Shown: positions 1 to 12,700 of the stretch, piece after piece
Position numbering within the stretch: position 1 is the stretch's first letter
Layout of the letters: each line of letters opens with the position of its first letter
Assembly: GCA_963971225.1 (NCBI GenBank)
Contig: OZ020269.1
Location: 11,556,701 to 11,620,700 of the forward strand
DNA length: 64,000 bases
Reading direction: 5' to 3'
Source of the DNA: Melieria omissa
Taxonomy: Eukaryota > Arthropoda > Insecta > Diptera > Ulidiidae
Translations under genes and position numbers: made by a program
Notes under the pieces: generated by a model
What the model was told of the DNA's origin: nothing
The model's input: only the letters and a program-made list of their open reading frames with translations
The model's database searches: none

Positions 1-420
1 AAAAGAGAAGGAACAAGAAAAAAGAACAGAAAAAGGAAGAAGAAAACTAACACGAAAACGAAGAGAGAGTTAAGAGCCAAGAGAGAAAAGACAAGAAACA
101 TGAGACAAAAGATAAGAGAAAAAAACTAGGGACAAGAAACAAGAAGCAAGAGGCATGAGTCAAGAGACAAGAAACAAAAGACAATAGGCATGGAACAAGA
201 GGCAAAGAGAAGACAAGAATAGAAACAGAAAAAATAGGAAGAAGAACAGGAACACAAAGACGGAGACAGACACAAGAGTCAGGACACAAGGAACAAGAGA
301 TAGGAGACAAAAGGAAAGGGACACGAACCGAAAAAGCAAGAAGAACAGAAACACACAGATGAAGACTATAAGGAAATAGATAACAACTAAAAAAAAAACA
401 AAACACCAACAAATATTCCA
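1..420. repeat. Purine-rich, degenerate ACAAGA-like tract
   Basis: The plus strand is dominated by A and G with scattered C and very little T. Degenerate units such as GAGACAAGAAACAAGA recur. The long frames on the minus strand have a Phe/Leu/Ser/Cys-rich composition that merely reflects this strand bias. The tract runs off the left edge. Confidence 0.75.
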
Positions 421-3400
421 TTTTTTAATAAAATGTGAAAACCATTCTTTTCTCGAGTCCCGAAAAACTTAATTCTTACCAAATTTTCAGGTTTTGTTGC
501 GACCAATTAATAAATTCAAATGCAATTTTTCTAATTTGGGTTTAAATTTTACTAGAAAAGTTTTACAAGATTTTTTCACATCATTGTTTAAATTTTTTCA
601 AATAATGAAACGAATTTCAAACCTAAATCCTGCAATGAAGAATTACCGGTTTCAACAATATTTTGTTCCAAGCAAGTTTAGTTAAGCATCGGACTTATCA
701 CAACACCCTCCGAAGGTTTGTTGAGAATCTCTGACAGGATAATCGTCTAAAAGTTTGTGTATCTCTGGGTAAAATACCTGATTTGACAACCCTTAACTTT
801 GAGTGATATTTAAAAGTTCGATTCTATCTTAACAATTCATTCAAATATTTACTGCAAAAAATTAAATATTTAAAAATCCATGTATTCCTATCTACAACTT
901 TTCTATTTTTAGCCATTTTTTTTAAGGGCAACACAGCACTGTGCGCCAATTTATTATTAAATAATTCACGAAACGTAATCAATGTGAAAAAATGAATAAA
1001 AATGGCTATGACAAAAGCTACAACAACAACAACTACTATTATATGTGCAATATTAAGTGTATTTGACAGTAGGCCAAATAAATGCACACAGACACACTGG
1101 TTGGTAAACATAAACGTGTAGGTGAATGTATTGTATGAATGTGTGTGGGTCATAAAAAAAAGGTAAAAACCAATGTGACAGCGACCGAGGTCAGTGGACC
1201 ACATGCTGTGTGTTTGGGTGTCAATATTGTCCTTTGTTGCTTTGCATGTATGTGTGTGTGTGTGTGTGTGTATGTGCGTGTGTTCAAGTGGCATTTGGAT
1301 TTATGTTGTTTGGTTGTAGATGTATGTATCATACACGTCTGTGTATGTGTTGCTTACATGTATGTGTGTGTGTGTGTGTGTGAATGTGTGAGTTTTTTGC
1401 GCATGTTTGCGGTGAGGTTATGCGGCCGACATTGGTGTCAAGTGCTGCCCAATGCCACCGAGCGATGTGCGTTCCTGCATCCTTTTTTTTTACTGCACAT
1501 GTTTGGACGTTCGTGTGAATGTATGTGTGTGTGTGTGAGCATTCATTTAATTTTTAAGTTTTTGTGCGTGCGAAATTTTCATGTTGTGACTGGTGCTCAC
1601 TCGCATTCTCACTTTGTTTCTCTACATATCTCTGAACCCCTCTACGCTCTCCCCTCTTTTCACTATCCTTATCGCTTCACAGCGCCGTCCAGCTGGGTTT
1701 TGCTGCTTTCTCACGTTTTTGCACTTTGTTCCCGATGCTGGTTTTATTTCTGTGCTTATTTTTTGCTTTGTTTGTTGATTTTATGACCGACTCTGTCTTC
1801 ATATTTATGCCACATCACGCGCTGCTTCTGTTAGCGCATTAAAATAAAATGATGCGGCGCGGTTTTTTCGCTCGCTTCGTGTGCAACAAAAACTGCTGGT
1901 GCTGCTGCTGCTGGACCACGTTGGCCGTTTGGCCTTTTGATGCTTTATTCCTGTTTGTTGTAGTTGGTATTGTTGAGTTTGCTGGTGATTGCTGTGTTCG
2001 TGTCTGTTTGTGTGTGTGTGTGTGTGAGTACAAAAAACTTAGGAGTGAGTTTTTGTGGAGAAGAGGGTTTGCAGTCCTTGGCTTTATGTCATTTTTGTAT
2101 AATTTTTTTCGCAATGTTTTTTGTTCGTTCGATTTTTATGGCTTGTGGCTGCTATAATGTTGATGTTAGCCATTGGCATTTGTTGTTTTTGTTATTGTTG
2201 TTGTTGTATTATTTCATTGTATGCCATTCTCGATGTTCGATGTAGTTATTATTGTTAATTTTAGTGCTTTCTACGTTTTTCTATACGTTTTGTTATTACT
2301 GTTTAAATTGATTTTGTTGTTGGAAATGTTATATGTATTTTTTTGTTGTTGTTATGTTTTTATTATTGTTGCTGTGGTCAGCGTTGCTAAAAAATCTTTA
2401 ATGTGGTCTTTTCTTAATGTTCTCATTGTCTTTTTTTATAATGTTCGATACATAATGATTTCGTGTCCCAGGCATTGGTCTATGAATCAGCGGCGCACAC
2501 AGGATTTCATTTTGGGGCAGTTGCATAAAAAACTTTTGAGTAGAATGAAACCACATTTGACACCCACACACCTATTTGTGAAAATTGCATATCAAGCAAT
2601 AAAACTTGAATATAATTTAATTTAAAAAAAATTAGCGACGTAAACAATAATAATAAATCAATGTGAATTCAATGAATTTCATGACTCATGAGTCATAAAA
2701 TGTGACTAAATGACTAAATGTTTAGTCATAAAATTCAAGGCAACCTCAAGTTTAATCGTTATAAGAAATTCAAAAATATTTATAACAAATTTTCAAAAGC
2801 TTGATGTCTCATTTCGGCAGATGAAGTGCAAAAACGGTTCAAGTAATTAGTGTTTATGTAAATTATCCTGTTTACGAACTGACTTGTGACTATTTTAGGA
2901 CTTTGAACTTAGTTACTTGTCATCAAAACAGCCGATCACAATTGAACAACTAAGCCAATGCTCATTTGATCGAATAAGTGCCATGTTGATCTGTGGATCG
3001 AATCTCTAATCCAATAGAGCTGGGAAACTATCGATAGTAGTCTCATGCAATATTTTCGATAGTCTTACAAAGCTGTTACTCTGTTCACATGATTTTTGTT
3101 GTTGTGGTGTCATTGTTATTTCCAATCTGCTTGCCAAACTCATTATGCATCCTTCAGCCTAGCTTCATGCAATTTATTGCCATTTTTACGAGCATCTCGA
3201 CGATCTCTCATCTCAACTTATGCCATCGCAGTTCTCATCTCGTTCATATTGCTTTGTAAATTTTATCTTTTTTTTTAATTTTTATTTATTCTTATTTTCA
3301 TGTGCGTGTTTTTTATCACTTCGAAATGGATTTGTTGGCATTGGTTGCGCATTTCTACATCACTCAACACTTTTCACGCTGCTTTGCCCTTTTCAACTGT

Positions 3401-4950
3401 TCAGCGTTGAATTGTTTGTTCCCTCTGTGTGGGCATTGAATGATTTATGTCGGCAAAAGCTGCATAATGCATGTAATTTGAGCCAATTTCAATGCTTTAG
3501 GGAATTTCAAAGCTTTCTCCTTCTCTAATTTGTGCTTTTGTTAATATTTTGCTGTTAATTTTATTACATCTTTCACTTTATTGAGTGCGAAATTTTCTTG
3601 CTCTGCATGTTTTTATTTGATTTTGATGGCTAAAAAAAACTTAATATTAGTATTTTTATTGGTTTTTTATGAGTTGCGGTTTCCATAAATTTAATTCCTG
3701 TTTTGGGGGTAATATTCAAATGAACTTCGAGTACTGAATTCATAACAGAAGATTGTTCCTTGAATTTGATGAAAGAACTGAAGAATGAGTTTTTATGTTA
3801 ACAATTTGTTTTTGCAATTTTGTGGGTCAGTTGGGTAAGTGAGTAAAAAAGGTAAGAATGTAAATAAGTAATTAAGTTAGTAACCGCTTTACTGAACCAT
3901 AGAGGACTGAGTGTCTTCCTCAGTCTGTAGTCGAGCCAACCGCTTCAACCACCTTTGCACTGTTTTCCGCAGAAGATCAAACTGTAACATTAACAGCATC
4001 GAACATGACTTTGAATACCATTAAACCAAAATTACATTAAATTTGCTTACATCAATTTTTAGAGTTAAACAAAAATAACAAATATAAATTTATGATTTTG
4101 TCGATTGTTAGCAGTGGACATGCAAAATTGCACAATCGACAGCAAACACGCAGAGTAAAGCACGACAGGTATCGATTTGTTTGCCTGTTGTCTGCAATTT
4201 AATTATTCGCTGATTTCAGCAATAATCACACGTCATTGATTGTGCGCCGATAAGAGCAGCAAGCGTGCGGCTGCATTGGTGTTGTCGCAATGGCGAGTGC
4301 GCTCATGCGGCAGCCGCAAAGCGCATTGCATTGCGAATTTGGTGGTCGGCCAGCAGCTCAACAGTCTGGCGACAAAACAGCTAACAATGGTCAGTTTAGC
4401 AAAAACCAGGCAGGCGCTTCAAAATTGCCAGACCGGCAGGTGGGCAGCGCATGCGGCGCGCCATGATGAGCGGCAATGAGCCGACGCTGGGCGGCTGGAA
4501 ATGCGGCAATTGTGCGACCACAACGGGTGATAATTTTATTTATTATCCGCACACATATTTGCGCATGTTGAGCGAAATAAATCTTGGAAAATTAATGCAC
4601 GTTGTCGTAACTGCTGCCGCCAGATTGCTCCGGCCGCCGCTGTTGCTGAAACATAAAATTCAATTGTCATTGCTGCTGCGCGCTGCCTGGCAACTAATTC
4701 GATAATTTATGCGATTTGGCGGCGCTAAAAATAGCAAAGATATATAAACACAAATATTTATATGCCGCTTGATGAATGAGAGAATTAATTTTAAGTGCGA
4801 TCACTGCGGCGCGAGTAACATTGTGTGTTGTTTTGTGGTTGTTGTTGTTGGTTTTATAATGGCCACACATTGTGCTGACCAACACCATTCACGCGGTTCT
4901 GTGAAATGGGAGTGAAGTGGGAATGAAACTATGATTTAAATAAGTGAGAG
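421..4950. other. Non-coding AT-rich DNA with TG and GTT microsatellites
   Basis: No supported gene. It contains TG runs (1250-2030), GTT-rich stretches (2170-2370), a 16-bp palindrome (2681-2696), a TATCGATA motif at 3029-3036 and a more GC-rich stretch at 4230-4700. It may be intronic or intergenic. Confidence 0.6.
2681..2696. promoter_or_regulatory. 16-bp palindrome with two overlapping AP-1-type sites
   Basis: ATGACTCATGAGTCAT is a perfect palindrome made of TGACTCA and TGAGTCA. Related TGACTAAA and TTTAGTCA motifs follow within 30 bp. Binding is inference; no gene is assigned to it. Confidence 0.35.
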
Positions 4951-4975
4951 TCGGTTTGAAACATGGACTTGGATT

Positions 4976-6303
4976 TGGGTTGGGACTGGGACTGGGACTA
5001 AGACTAAGACTAAGACTAAGACTACGACTAAGACTAAGACTAAGACTAACACTAAGACTAAGACTAAGACTAAGACTAAGACTAAGACTAAGACTAAGAC
5101 TAAGACTAAGACTAAGACTAAGACTAAGACTAAGACTAAGACTAAGACTAAGACTAAGACTAAGACTAAGACTAAGACTAAGACTAAGACTAAGACTAAG
5201 ACTAAGACTAAGACTAAGACTAAGACTAAGACTAAGACTAAGACTAAGACTAAGACTAAGACTAAGACTAAGACTAAGACTAAGACTAAGACTAAGACTA
5301 AGACTAAGACTAAGACTAAGACTAAGACTAAGACTAAGACTAAGACTAAGACTAAGACTAAGACTAAGACTAAGACTAAGACTAAGACTAAGACTAAGAC
5401 TAAGACTAAGACTAAGACTAAGACTAAGACTAAGACTAAGACTAAGACTAAGACTAAGACTAAGACTAAGACTAAGACTAAGACTAAGACTAAGACTAAG
5501 ACTAAGACTAAGACTAAGACTAAGACTAAGACTAAGACTAAGACTAAGACTAAGACTAAGACTAAGACTAAGACTAAGACTAAGACTAAGACTAAGACTA
5601 AGACTAAGACTAAGACTAAGACTAAGACTAAGACTAAGACTAAGACTAAGACTAAGACTAAGACTAAGACTAAGACTAAGACTAAGACTAAGACTAAGAC
5701 TAAGACTAAGACTAAGACTAAGACTAAGACTAAGACTAAGACTAAGACTAAGACTAAGACTAAGACTAAGACTAAGACTAAGACTAAGACTAAGACTAAG
5801 ACTAAGACTAAGACTAAGACTAAGACTAAGACTAAGACTAAGACTAAGACTAAGACTAAGACTAAGACTAAGACTAAGACTAAGACTAAGACTAAGACTA
5901 AGACTAAGACTAAGACTAAGACTAAGACTAAGACTAAGACTAAGACTAAGACTAAGACTAAGACTAAGACTAAGACTAAGACTAAGACTAAGACTAAGAC
6001 TAAGACTAAGACTAAGACTAAGACTAAGACTAAGACTAAGACTAAGACTAAGACTAAGACTAAGACTAAGACTAAGACTAAGACTAAGACTAAGACTAAG
6101 ACTAAGACTAAGACTAAGACTAAGACTAAGACTAAGACTAAGACTAAGACTAAGACTAAGACTAAGACTAAGACTAAGACTAAGACTAAGACTAAGACTA
6201 AGACTAAGACTAAGACTAAGACTAAGACTAAGACTAAGACTAAGACTAAGACTAAGACTAAGACTAAGACTAAGACTAAGACTAAGACTAAGACTAAGAC
6301 TAA
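4976..6303. repeat. Hexamer satellite array (TAAGAC)n
   Basis: About 1.33 kb and about 220 copies of the hexamer TAAGAC (AGACTA in another phase). From about 5051 to 6303 the array is perfect. Its left edge is graded: GGGACT-type hexamers at 4976-4996, then two single-base variants near 5024 and 5047. Long Leu-Ser and Arg-Leu frames run through it on both strands only because the hexamer has no stop in those frames. Confidence 0.97.
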
Positions 6304-6491
6304 GCACCTACGCTGATGAGAATTGTTGATTTTTTAGGCTTAAGAATGTAAAAGTTTAATTCTTATTAATGTCTAAATCTTGAAAACAGTTATGGCGTTA
6401 AACGCAGTCTGCGACATTAGACATTAATAAGAATTAAACTTTTACATTCTTAAGCCTAAAAAATCAACAATTCTCATCAGCGTAGGTGCTT
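6302..6491. repeat. Perfect 75-bp inverted repeat (hairpin) abutting the hexamer array
   Basis: Left arm 6302-6376 and right arm 6417-6491 are exact reverse complements, separated by a 40-bp spacer. The spacer holds a short GCGTT-A-AACGC palindrome near its middle. The left arm starts at the last hexamer of the array; unique sequence follows the right arm. Confidence 0.95.
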
Positions 6492-6499
6492 GCACAACA

Positions 6500-9000
6500 T
6501 TACGGAGCAAAGTTATGGTTTAGAAACACATTTTTTTCATGTGATGCTGGAGGACATGAAAGGACGAAGTGGCCACACAAAACACCAAGAATGCCACAGA
6601 AATATGCAAAAGTTTGACACAAACACACATACACCCGAACGCATAAGAAAAGCGCAAGGAATGGTAATGGCTCTTTGTATGTGTGTGGGTATGTGTGTGG
6701 GTGTGTACGTTTATGGCAATAGAAGAAATGAAAATAGAAAATGGAAATGAAATAACAAGAGCAACAACAATAAAGCACGCAACCTTCGACAACAACAACA
6801 AAATCGCCCAACTGGAGCAACTATCGCCAAAGTATGTAAGCACAGCACAGCGAAAATTGAAGCACAGCAAAAACTTTTCATGTTGAGACGTGCAGAAATT
6901 TTTAATTTGCGGTTCTGTCCTCATGGCTGCAGGAAAAAGTTCGCACTCATATTTGTTGTTGACTATTTATTTGTTGTTGTTGGTTTTTTGTTGCTTGCAT
7001 TTTGTTGTTTGTGCCATTTGTGGGCCGCTTGTTGTGTTTCATTTGGCTGTAGTTGCAGTGTATTGTTGTTGTTGTGCTTATTTTTGTTATTACTTTATTG
7101 TTGTTGTTGTTGTAACAGGCCCACGCTAGCGCCTACAATATTTTTGTGTCTTGCTTTCATATACATTTTTTTGTTGTTGTTGAAAAACTTTTCCTACACT
7201 TTGGCATTTCTTAGGTTGTTGGTGAGTGTTAAGTTCGAGTGTGAGGCAGTTGGTGTTGTTTTGATGTTGTTATTTGGTTGTTGCTATTGTAGTTATGCAT
7301 GTAGCGGCTGTTGTATTGAAATACTTTTTCTTGCCCACTTTGTTGTTGTGTTATGAGAAGTTTGCTGGTTGCTGGCGCTTGGCCAGCCCTATTTTTTATG
7401 GGCCCCCATTTTATGGGTTAAAATTGCGGCAATGTTTGTATGTGTGTGTGTGTGTGTACTTATTTCAAATAAACATTGCACGCACTGCAATAACAATTGT
7501 AGGCAACTAGGCAACTTTTATAAGAGCCCGCAGCGCCAACACACCAATGACAGCATCGAGATTGAGGCCTCAAATTTGTTGCTGCAAACTTGAGTGTTTA
7601 CTCCCTTAGTGACGCATGCAGCACTGTCCGCACTGCCGCACTGTTTGGGGCATTATTGACGCGCCGCAGCAGCCGCAGTGGATATTTGCAACCGAATGTG
7701 TGGCATGTGGCATGCGGCATGTGGCATGCGGCATGCGACGGCCGCCACATTTAACACTTGCGCCACGCACTCGGCTCACGTTTGTGGTTGCGCGGCCGTC
7801 ATCGAGAAGCGAATGTGTGATTGTAGTTAGTCTGTCAGACAGACAGACAGACAGTTTGTGTCTGCGGGTCGTTTCAAGTTGCCAACAGCTGCCACTGCCA
7901 CAGCCACAGCCACTGCCAGTGTTGCTGCTGCTGCTGTTACTGGCAGCTGTTGGTGGCGGCAAGGGGGCTTCTGCGTGTTGTCGTTGGTGGTAATGTTGGT
8001 TTTGCTGCCGCTATCCACTGGCTGCTGTTAGTAATTGTAGTATTGACATGTGTGGCGGTGTGTGGCTGCTCATTTGCGCAGAATAATTGGCCGCAAGCGC
8101 TGCTGTTGCCGCTGCTCTGATGGTCGCTGCGATCTGCCCTACTCGTCGACCCATCACTTGTTGTGTTGTTGCATTGCTGTTTTTGTTTGTGCTATTTTCA
8201 TTTTATTGCTTTTTCAACAATATTTGAGCAACCAAAAAAACAAAAACAAAAAAAAAAAGGAAAATTGTAGGGGAAAAATAAAATAAATTACAACACTTTT
8301 CCACTCTTATCTACCGTATGCCTTCAGCTGGTGCCGCTGTTGTTGCTTTTGCTGTTGCTTTGCGCTTTACTTGTGCCATTTCTTGCCGGTTCCTTGTTGC
8401 TCTTTACCACGGCCTGCTCTGCTCTCTAGTGGACGCCGCAGAAGACAGCAACTACTGAGCTGCTGCTGTTGTTGCTACTGCTGCTTCTGTTGCTGCTACT
8501 CACAGTTTATGTGGCATGCAACATTTGCATATTTAAATTGCTCTCGTTGATTGTCATCTTTCACTTTTTAACCGTTGATAAATACGACGCTATATATACG
8601 TCACTCGTTGCCGCATTTGCCGCTTTGGGCTAACCTTTTCGGTTAGATCGAGCAAGTTGCATTGTATTTTCCAGCAATATGAAAGCAAGTTTCCACCATA
8701 AGATTTGAACCATTATTTTATTAAAGAACAATCTTCTAGTCAATTAATGCAAATGGGTGATTTGGTGGACGTAGGCTTCCAATAAAGATGCTCAAATTTT
8801 TTGTATAAAAAAGTAAACCACAGGTTTCTAGCTCTGAAGCAACTTTATATCAAAAAGAAACTTTAAACCAAGATAACATTAACTCATTACTGCCGATTGA
8901 TACTTAAATCTATGTATATGTTTTGAAGAAATCAAAAAAGTTGCCATGAGCAAGCAATAATGTTGGAGTATTTCTTGGTGTTGCATTGAAGTAAAAGTTC
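6500..9000. other. Non-coding DNA rich in GTT/CAA and GCT repeats
   Basis: No supported exon. GTT runs lie at 6950-7110 and 7160-7180, a degenerate GGCATGCG/GTGGCAT repeat at 7700-7738, and CTG-rich text at 7920-8000 and 8450-8500. Valine-, cysteine- or serine-rich frames here come from these repeats. Confidence 0.6.
7835..7855. repeat. (ACAG)n tetranucleotide microsatellite
   Basis: About five copies of CAGA. Another tetranucleotide run, (GATG)n, lies at about 11188-11210. Confidence 0.85.
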
Positions 9001-9004
9001 TTAA

Positions 9005-9495
9005 AGCTGCTAGAAATTCTATAAATTGCTTCACAACTGCTTAGCTGTTGCTTTGAGAGGGTTAAGATCCATAACTGGCCTCCACTATTTTTCGGTTTTG
9101 AACATTTTTTTCAAACAAACTTACCCCCTATCTTCAACCCTCATTGGGGCTTTCATACAAAATGATTGTTTTTATAAAATGGGCTCTCACTGCTTTCAGA
9201 TTGCTCCCAAAAGTGTCACATGTAAGATTAATTGTCGTAATTGTAATGTAATTTTCAAATCATTCCTTCAAAGAAATCTTTCTTCCATTTCCAACTTTTC
9301 AGCGCAACTCAGTGTAATATCAGAGCAATTAGCTTCACACCTGTAAAAGTAGTAAATAAGGAATCATTGTTTCTAGAAAACCACTAAACCAATTTGAACT
9401 GTTAATTCAACATTGCGCAAGATTTTTCAGTGCAAAAAATACAAAATTAATGAAAGTGCAAAAATTCACCAATAGAGGGCGCCTTTCATATAAAC
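9005..9495 (+). mobile_element. Diverged copy of the 40.4-kb DNA-transposon derivative
   Basis: Several blocks match the reverse complement of 40480-40960 in the same order: GAGAGGGTTAAGAT near 9055, a TTTTGAACATTTNTTT block at 9097, CATACAAAATG near 9153, TTTTTATAAAATGGG at 9170-9184 and an AAATTCACCA-type block near 9463. Ends are not recognisable. The short frame seen here is not a host gene; a similar frame occurs in the 40-kb copy. Confidence 0.6.
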
Positions 9496-9653
9496 GAAGT
9501 TGTGGAGTTATAGTTTTCTAGGTTTCTAACAAGCAAAATCCAGAAAATTGTACGACATCTAGTTTCTTTTTTAAATCAAACATAATTGCAATATAATATA
9601 AATTTCCTTGCGTGTTAAATAAGGTCAGTTGAGGTACATAATCATTGCATACA

Positions 9654-9725
9654 TAATTTGGTGTTCGAACCCTAGTTGCTCTGACTTGTGACCTCAGTGC
9701 ACTAATCACTGCTCCAGGTTGGCTT
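9654..9725 (-). repeat. tRNA-like (SINE head) fragment
   Basis: On the minus strand an A-box-like TGGAGCAGTGATTAG is followed about 40 nt later by a perfect B-box core GGGTTCGAAC. There is no convincing acceptor stem, so it is more likely a tRNA-derived SINE head than a working tRNA gene. Confidence 0.45.
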
Positions 9726-9799
9726 TGGGTAGCAAAATTATATGCAAATACCAGCACAAATGCGTTTTCACACCTCTTAACTTCATTTTTCACCTCTTC

Positions 9800-12700
9800 A
9801 TTTCTCTAATGTTACGTATACGCCTATTCAATGTTACGTATACGCACTGCGTACACAGTTCACATAGCTAAACATTTAGCTAAACTGTTGCTGTCAATAA
9901 ATTTGAAAAATCTCTTTAACACTTGACACCTTGTTGGCTCATCAAAATGATTATTTGCTGTTTTGTAGCATCCTTTGAAATTCGAATGCCTAATGAGGTC
10001 AAGTGATACTATTTGAAAAAAAAATTATACAATAAGTATGCAACATTTATTGCTATTAAATTTGCAATTGATCTGCGTTTAAGCTGCCATAACAGACACA
10101 AAGACGCAATAATTGGGCGTAAGCGTTTGCCAGATGTTGAAAAAAAATACGCAATGGCAGCAAATGCGCCGTTAGAGGCAGCTGGTTGCATAGCTGTTGC
10201 AAGCAGATGTTAGCTCAACATTGCTTTTTTGTTGTTGTAATATGTATTTTTTGCCAGCCATACAGCAAGTTTATGCTCAGTTGCTATGACTACAGATCAG
10301 TGCAAAAAAAATAAAAAGCAACAATTGCAATGAAATTTATAAATGCTTTCATAAAAAAAATTTTACTCTATAAAATCGTTTGCCATGAAAGTGCACTTAT
10401 TAAATGCAAATATTTGCTTTAGATTTGCTCATATATATGGCAAATATATGATATGAAGTGAAATGCGTGTGTTGTGTGCAACGCGTGCAGTGAGTGAGTG
10501 TGAGTGTGTTAGTGTTCGATTTCAATTAAACTGCGCACAGCGGGAAGTCAACTGTGGCAATTTCCTGCCATATCATTTCTTACAATAAGCGAAAGTTCAC
10601 TTTGGCCAATAAGCTGCCAGCAGATGCAGGCATAGTACATACATATATATATAAGTATGAATAAGAAGTTTTGTATGTATGAAGCGTTACTTCTTTACTT
10701 GTAGAAAAGATTATCTGAGGGCTTTTTGGCATTAAGACTTGAAAACTAGAAGTAGACTTTAACAAACCATAAAAAAATGACATAGAGAGGCGAAGGTGCC
10801 AGCGATTAGAGAGGCTTGCGGAATGGCAGTGATGGACATCTCCTATAAATGAAGATCAGCTTACTAAACGAAAGTCTAGCTGCGTCAAAACGATTGGAAG
10901 GACCGGCTCGAAGGACCATGTAGAAAGAGTCTCTGAGCCGTCGGCGGAAGGAGTAAAATTGAAGGTGTGGGGGTTTCGTTTTGAAGTGCGTTTTATTTGC
11001 GGTATAAAACACGAATGTACAATATTGAAGACACTGGACAACACAAAAGGCCGGAGCCGGTGGGACGTGGGAAGTGGAACATGTCTGCACAGGGAAACTG
11101 GAAGGGAGAGGATTGGAGTTGTGCAGGGTCCACAGATCATTGGAATGACACATTTGACCAGATTGGATTTGGCTATTATTTCAATCATAGATGGATGGAT
11201 GGATGGATGTGAGGGGAGCCTAGGGAAAAACCTTAGGGAGTTCATTACCTCAAGTACTCAGGCATTATAGCCCATTGTACTTAAGGCTCAGGAAAAGGGC
11301 TGATAGAGGAGATGGGAATGGGAAAAATTTCAATCATACTAATCATGGAACTGGCTCAGAGTTTCACTGATTTGAGTACCGGGCAGTGCAACCTCATCGG
11401 CGGTAATGAATGAACCAATGAGTTGGCATCAAGAAGATTCGCTTTCGATGAGAATGAGGCGTCATTGAAAACGTCCTTACTAATGCAAACCATAAATGAT
11501 TCAGCTAGCTTGGGGAGACCATATAAACCAGAGAAGAACGAGGCTCCTAAGTGAGTCAAATCTTGAGATAGCCGAACAGAGGCAACAAATTTGGTACAAG
11601 GGGTCACAGACACAATTCTCTTCGCACTCGGCGCTTCCTGGAATTCTACAAAATCAGAACATCACTTTGGCTCAGATATGGCACGATTATCACAGATCAC
11701 TGACCTATTGGAGAGCAGGTGAACACTTGAACGAGAAAGAAACCATCTTTCATGTCTCCTGTGCCTCCATGTCTCCTGTGTGTCTGGATCTAACGAGAAG
11801 AATTTGTAAGGCGTTGTGAAAGCCATTGTTCACTGATTTCGATGGCATACTCAGTGAAATGCACACTGGGATTGCTTCTTGCCTTCCTTAACATCTTGAA
11901 GTGGCTATAAGGAAAAGATCAAAGAAAGGAGTTATCCACCAATTACAATTCAGATCTGGAATAGCGGTCTGAAAATAAATTGCTACTCTTGCTAATCGCT
12001 ATATGAACTAATTAACATAGAGAAATGAGGACATCACAGTTCGACCTTCAGTTTCCCATTGATTTGGCACAAAGCTTCATGGCGCCAAGCAACGCCCATC
12101 TTTGTTCGTCCTTCGGTTTCTATGAAATTTTACCCCCCATGCTAATTTATTTTCACACTTTCACTCACTGTAGTCATTAAAGGTGTGCATAAATTTTAAG
12201 CACTCACTTGCTCCACTTTATTACCAACGTGCACGCCTTTCGTTTTTTTTTTCGCTGAGCGCGCTAAAACATTTTTGTTATTATTCTCTTTTTTCGTAAT
12301 TTTTTGTTTCGTTATTTGTGTTTTTTTTGTTGGCACTGCCAGCACATATAAATTCGTTTAAAATACTCACTTGTCACCAGACGGCTAAGCGTATTTGCTG
12401 TCAGTGTGCTGTGCAGTCAGCGTTCGTCTGCTTGTCGAGTGGAGTTGCTGAAAATGGCAGTCGAAAAAATGAAAATAAAATAAATTGAAGAAAACAGCCA
12501 AATGAGGAGCAGTGAAAATGAAGGCACAAAGAAGCAACGTCCAACACTTTGTTAAAAGTGTCAAATGAAACATGCCATTAATCATGGCCGCACTTACGCC
12601 ACACAACGCGCACATCCACCCTCGCGCCTTAAGTAACTCGACGTACGAGTGAATGCGGCGGCTGCCTGAGTGGCTGTTTGATGCCGTGCCGTGGAGGGGA

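Noticed and set aside
824..1294. 156-codon His/Thr-rich frame on the minus strand
   Set aside because: It reads through the complementary CA microsatellite and lacks gene features.
3029..3036. TATCGATA as a DRE-type promoter
   Set aside because: The motif is real but no transcription unit is visible nearby, so a promoter call is not supported.
4976..6303. Hexamer array as a telomeric repeat
   Set aside because: Insect telomeres of the TTAGG type are absent from flies, and TAAGAC does not match; the array is internal with unique DNA on both sides.
4889..6329. Open frames of more than 450 codons on both strands (Leu-Ser and Arg-Leu repeats)
   Set aside because: They are produced by the stop-free hexamer TAAGAC and have no coding signal outside the repeat.
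9654..9725. Functional tRNA gene
   Set aside because: The A and B boxes are present but the acceptor stem and cloverleaf pairing are not convincing; SINE head preferred. The same holds for 49055-49133 and 52688-52765.
11496..11819. 107-codon frame resembling the zinc-knuckle/RNase H end of a retrotransposon
   Set aside because: Only vague composition similarity; no defining motif could be seen.
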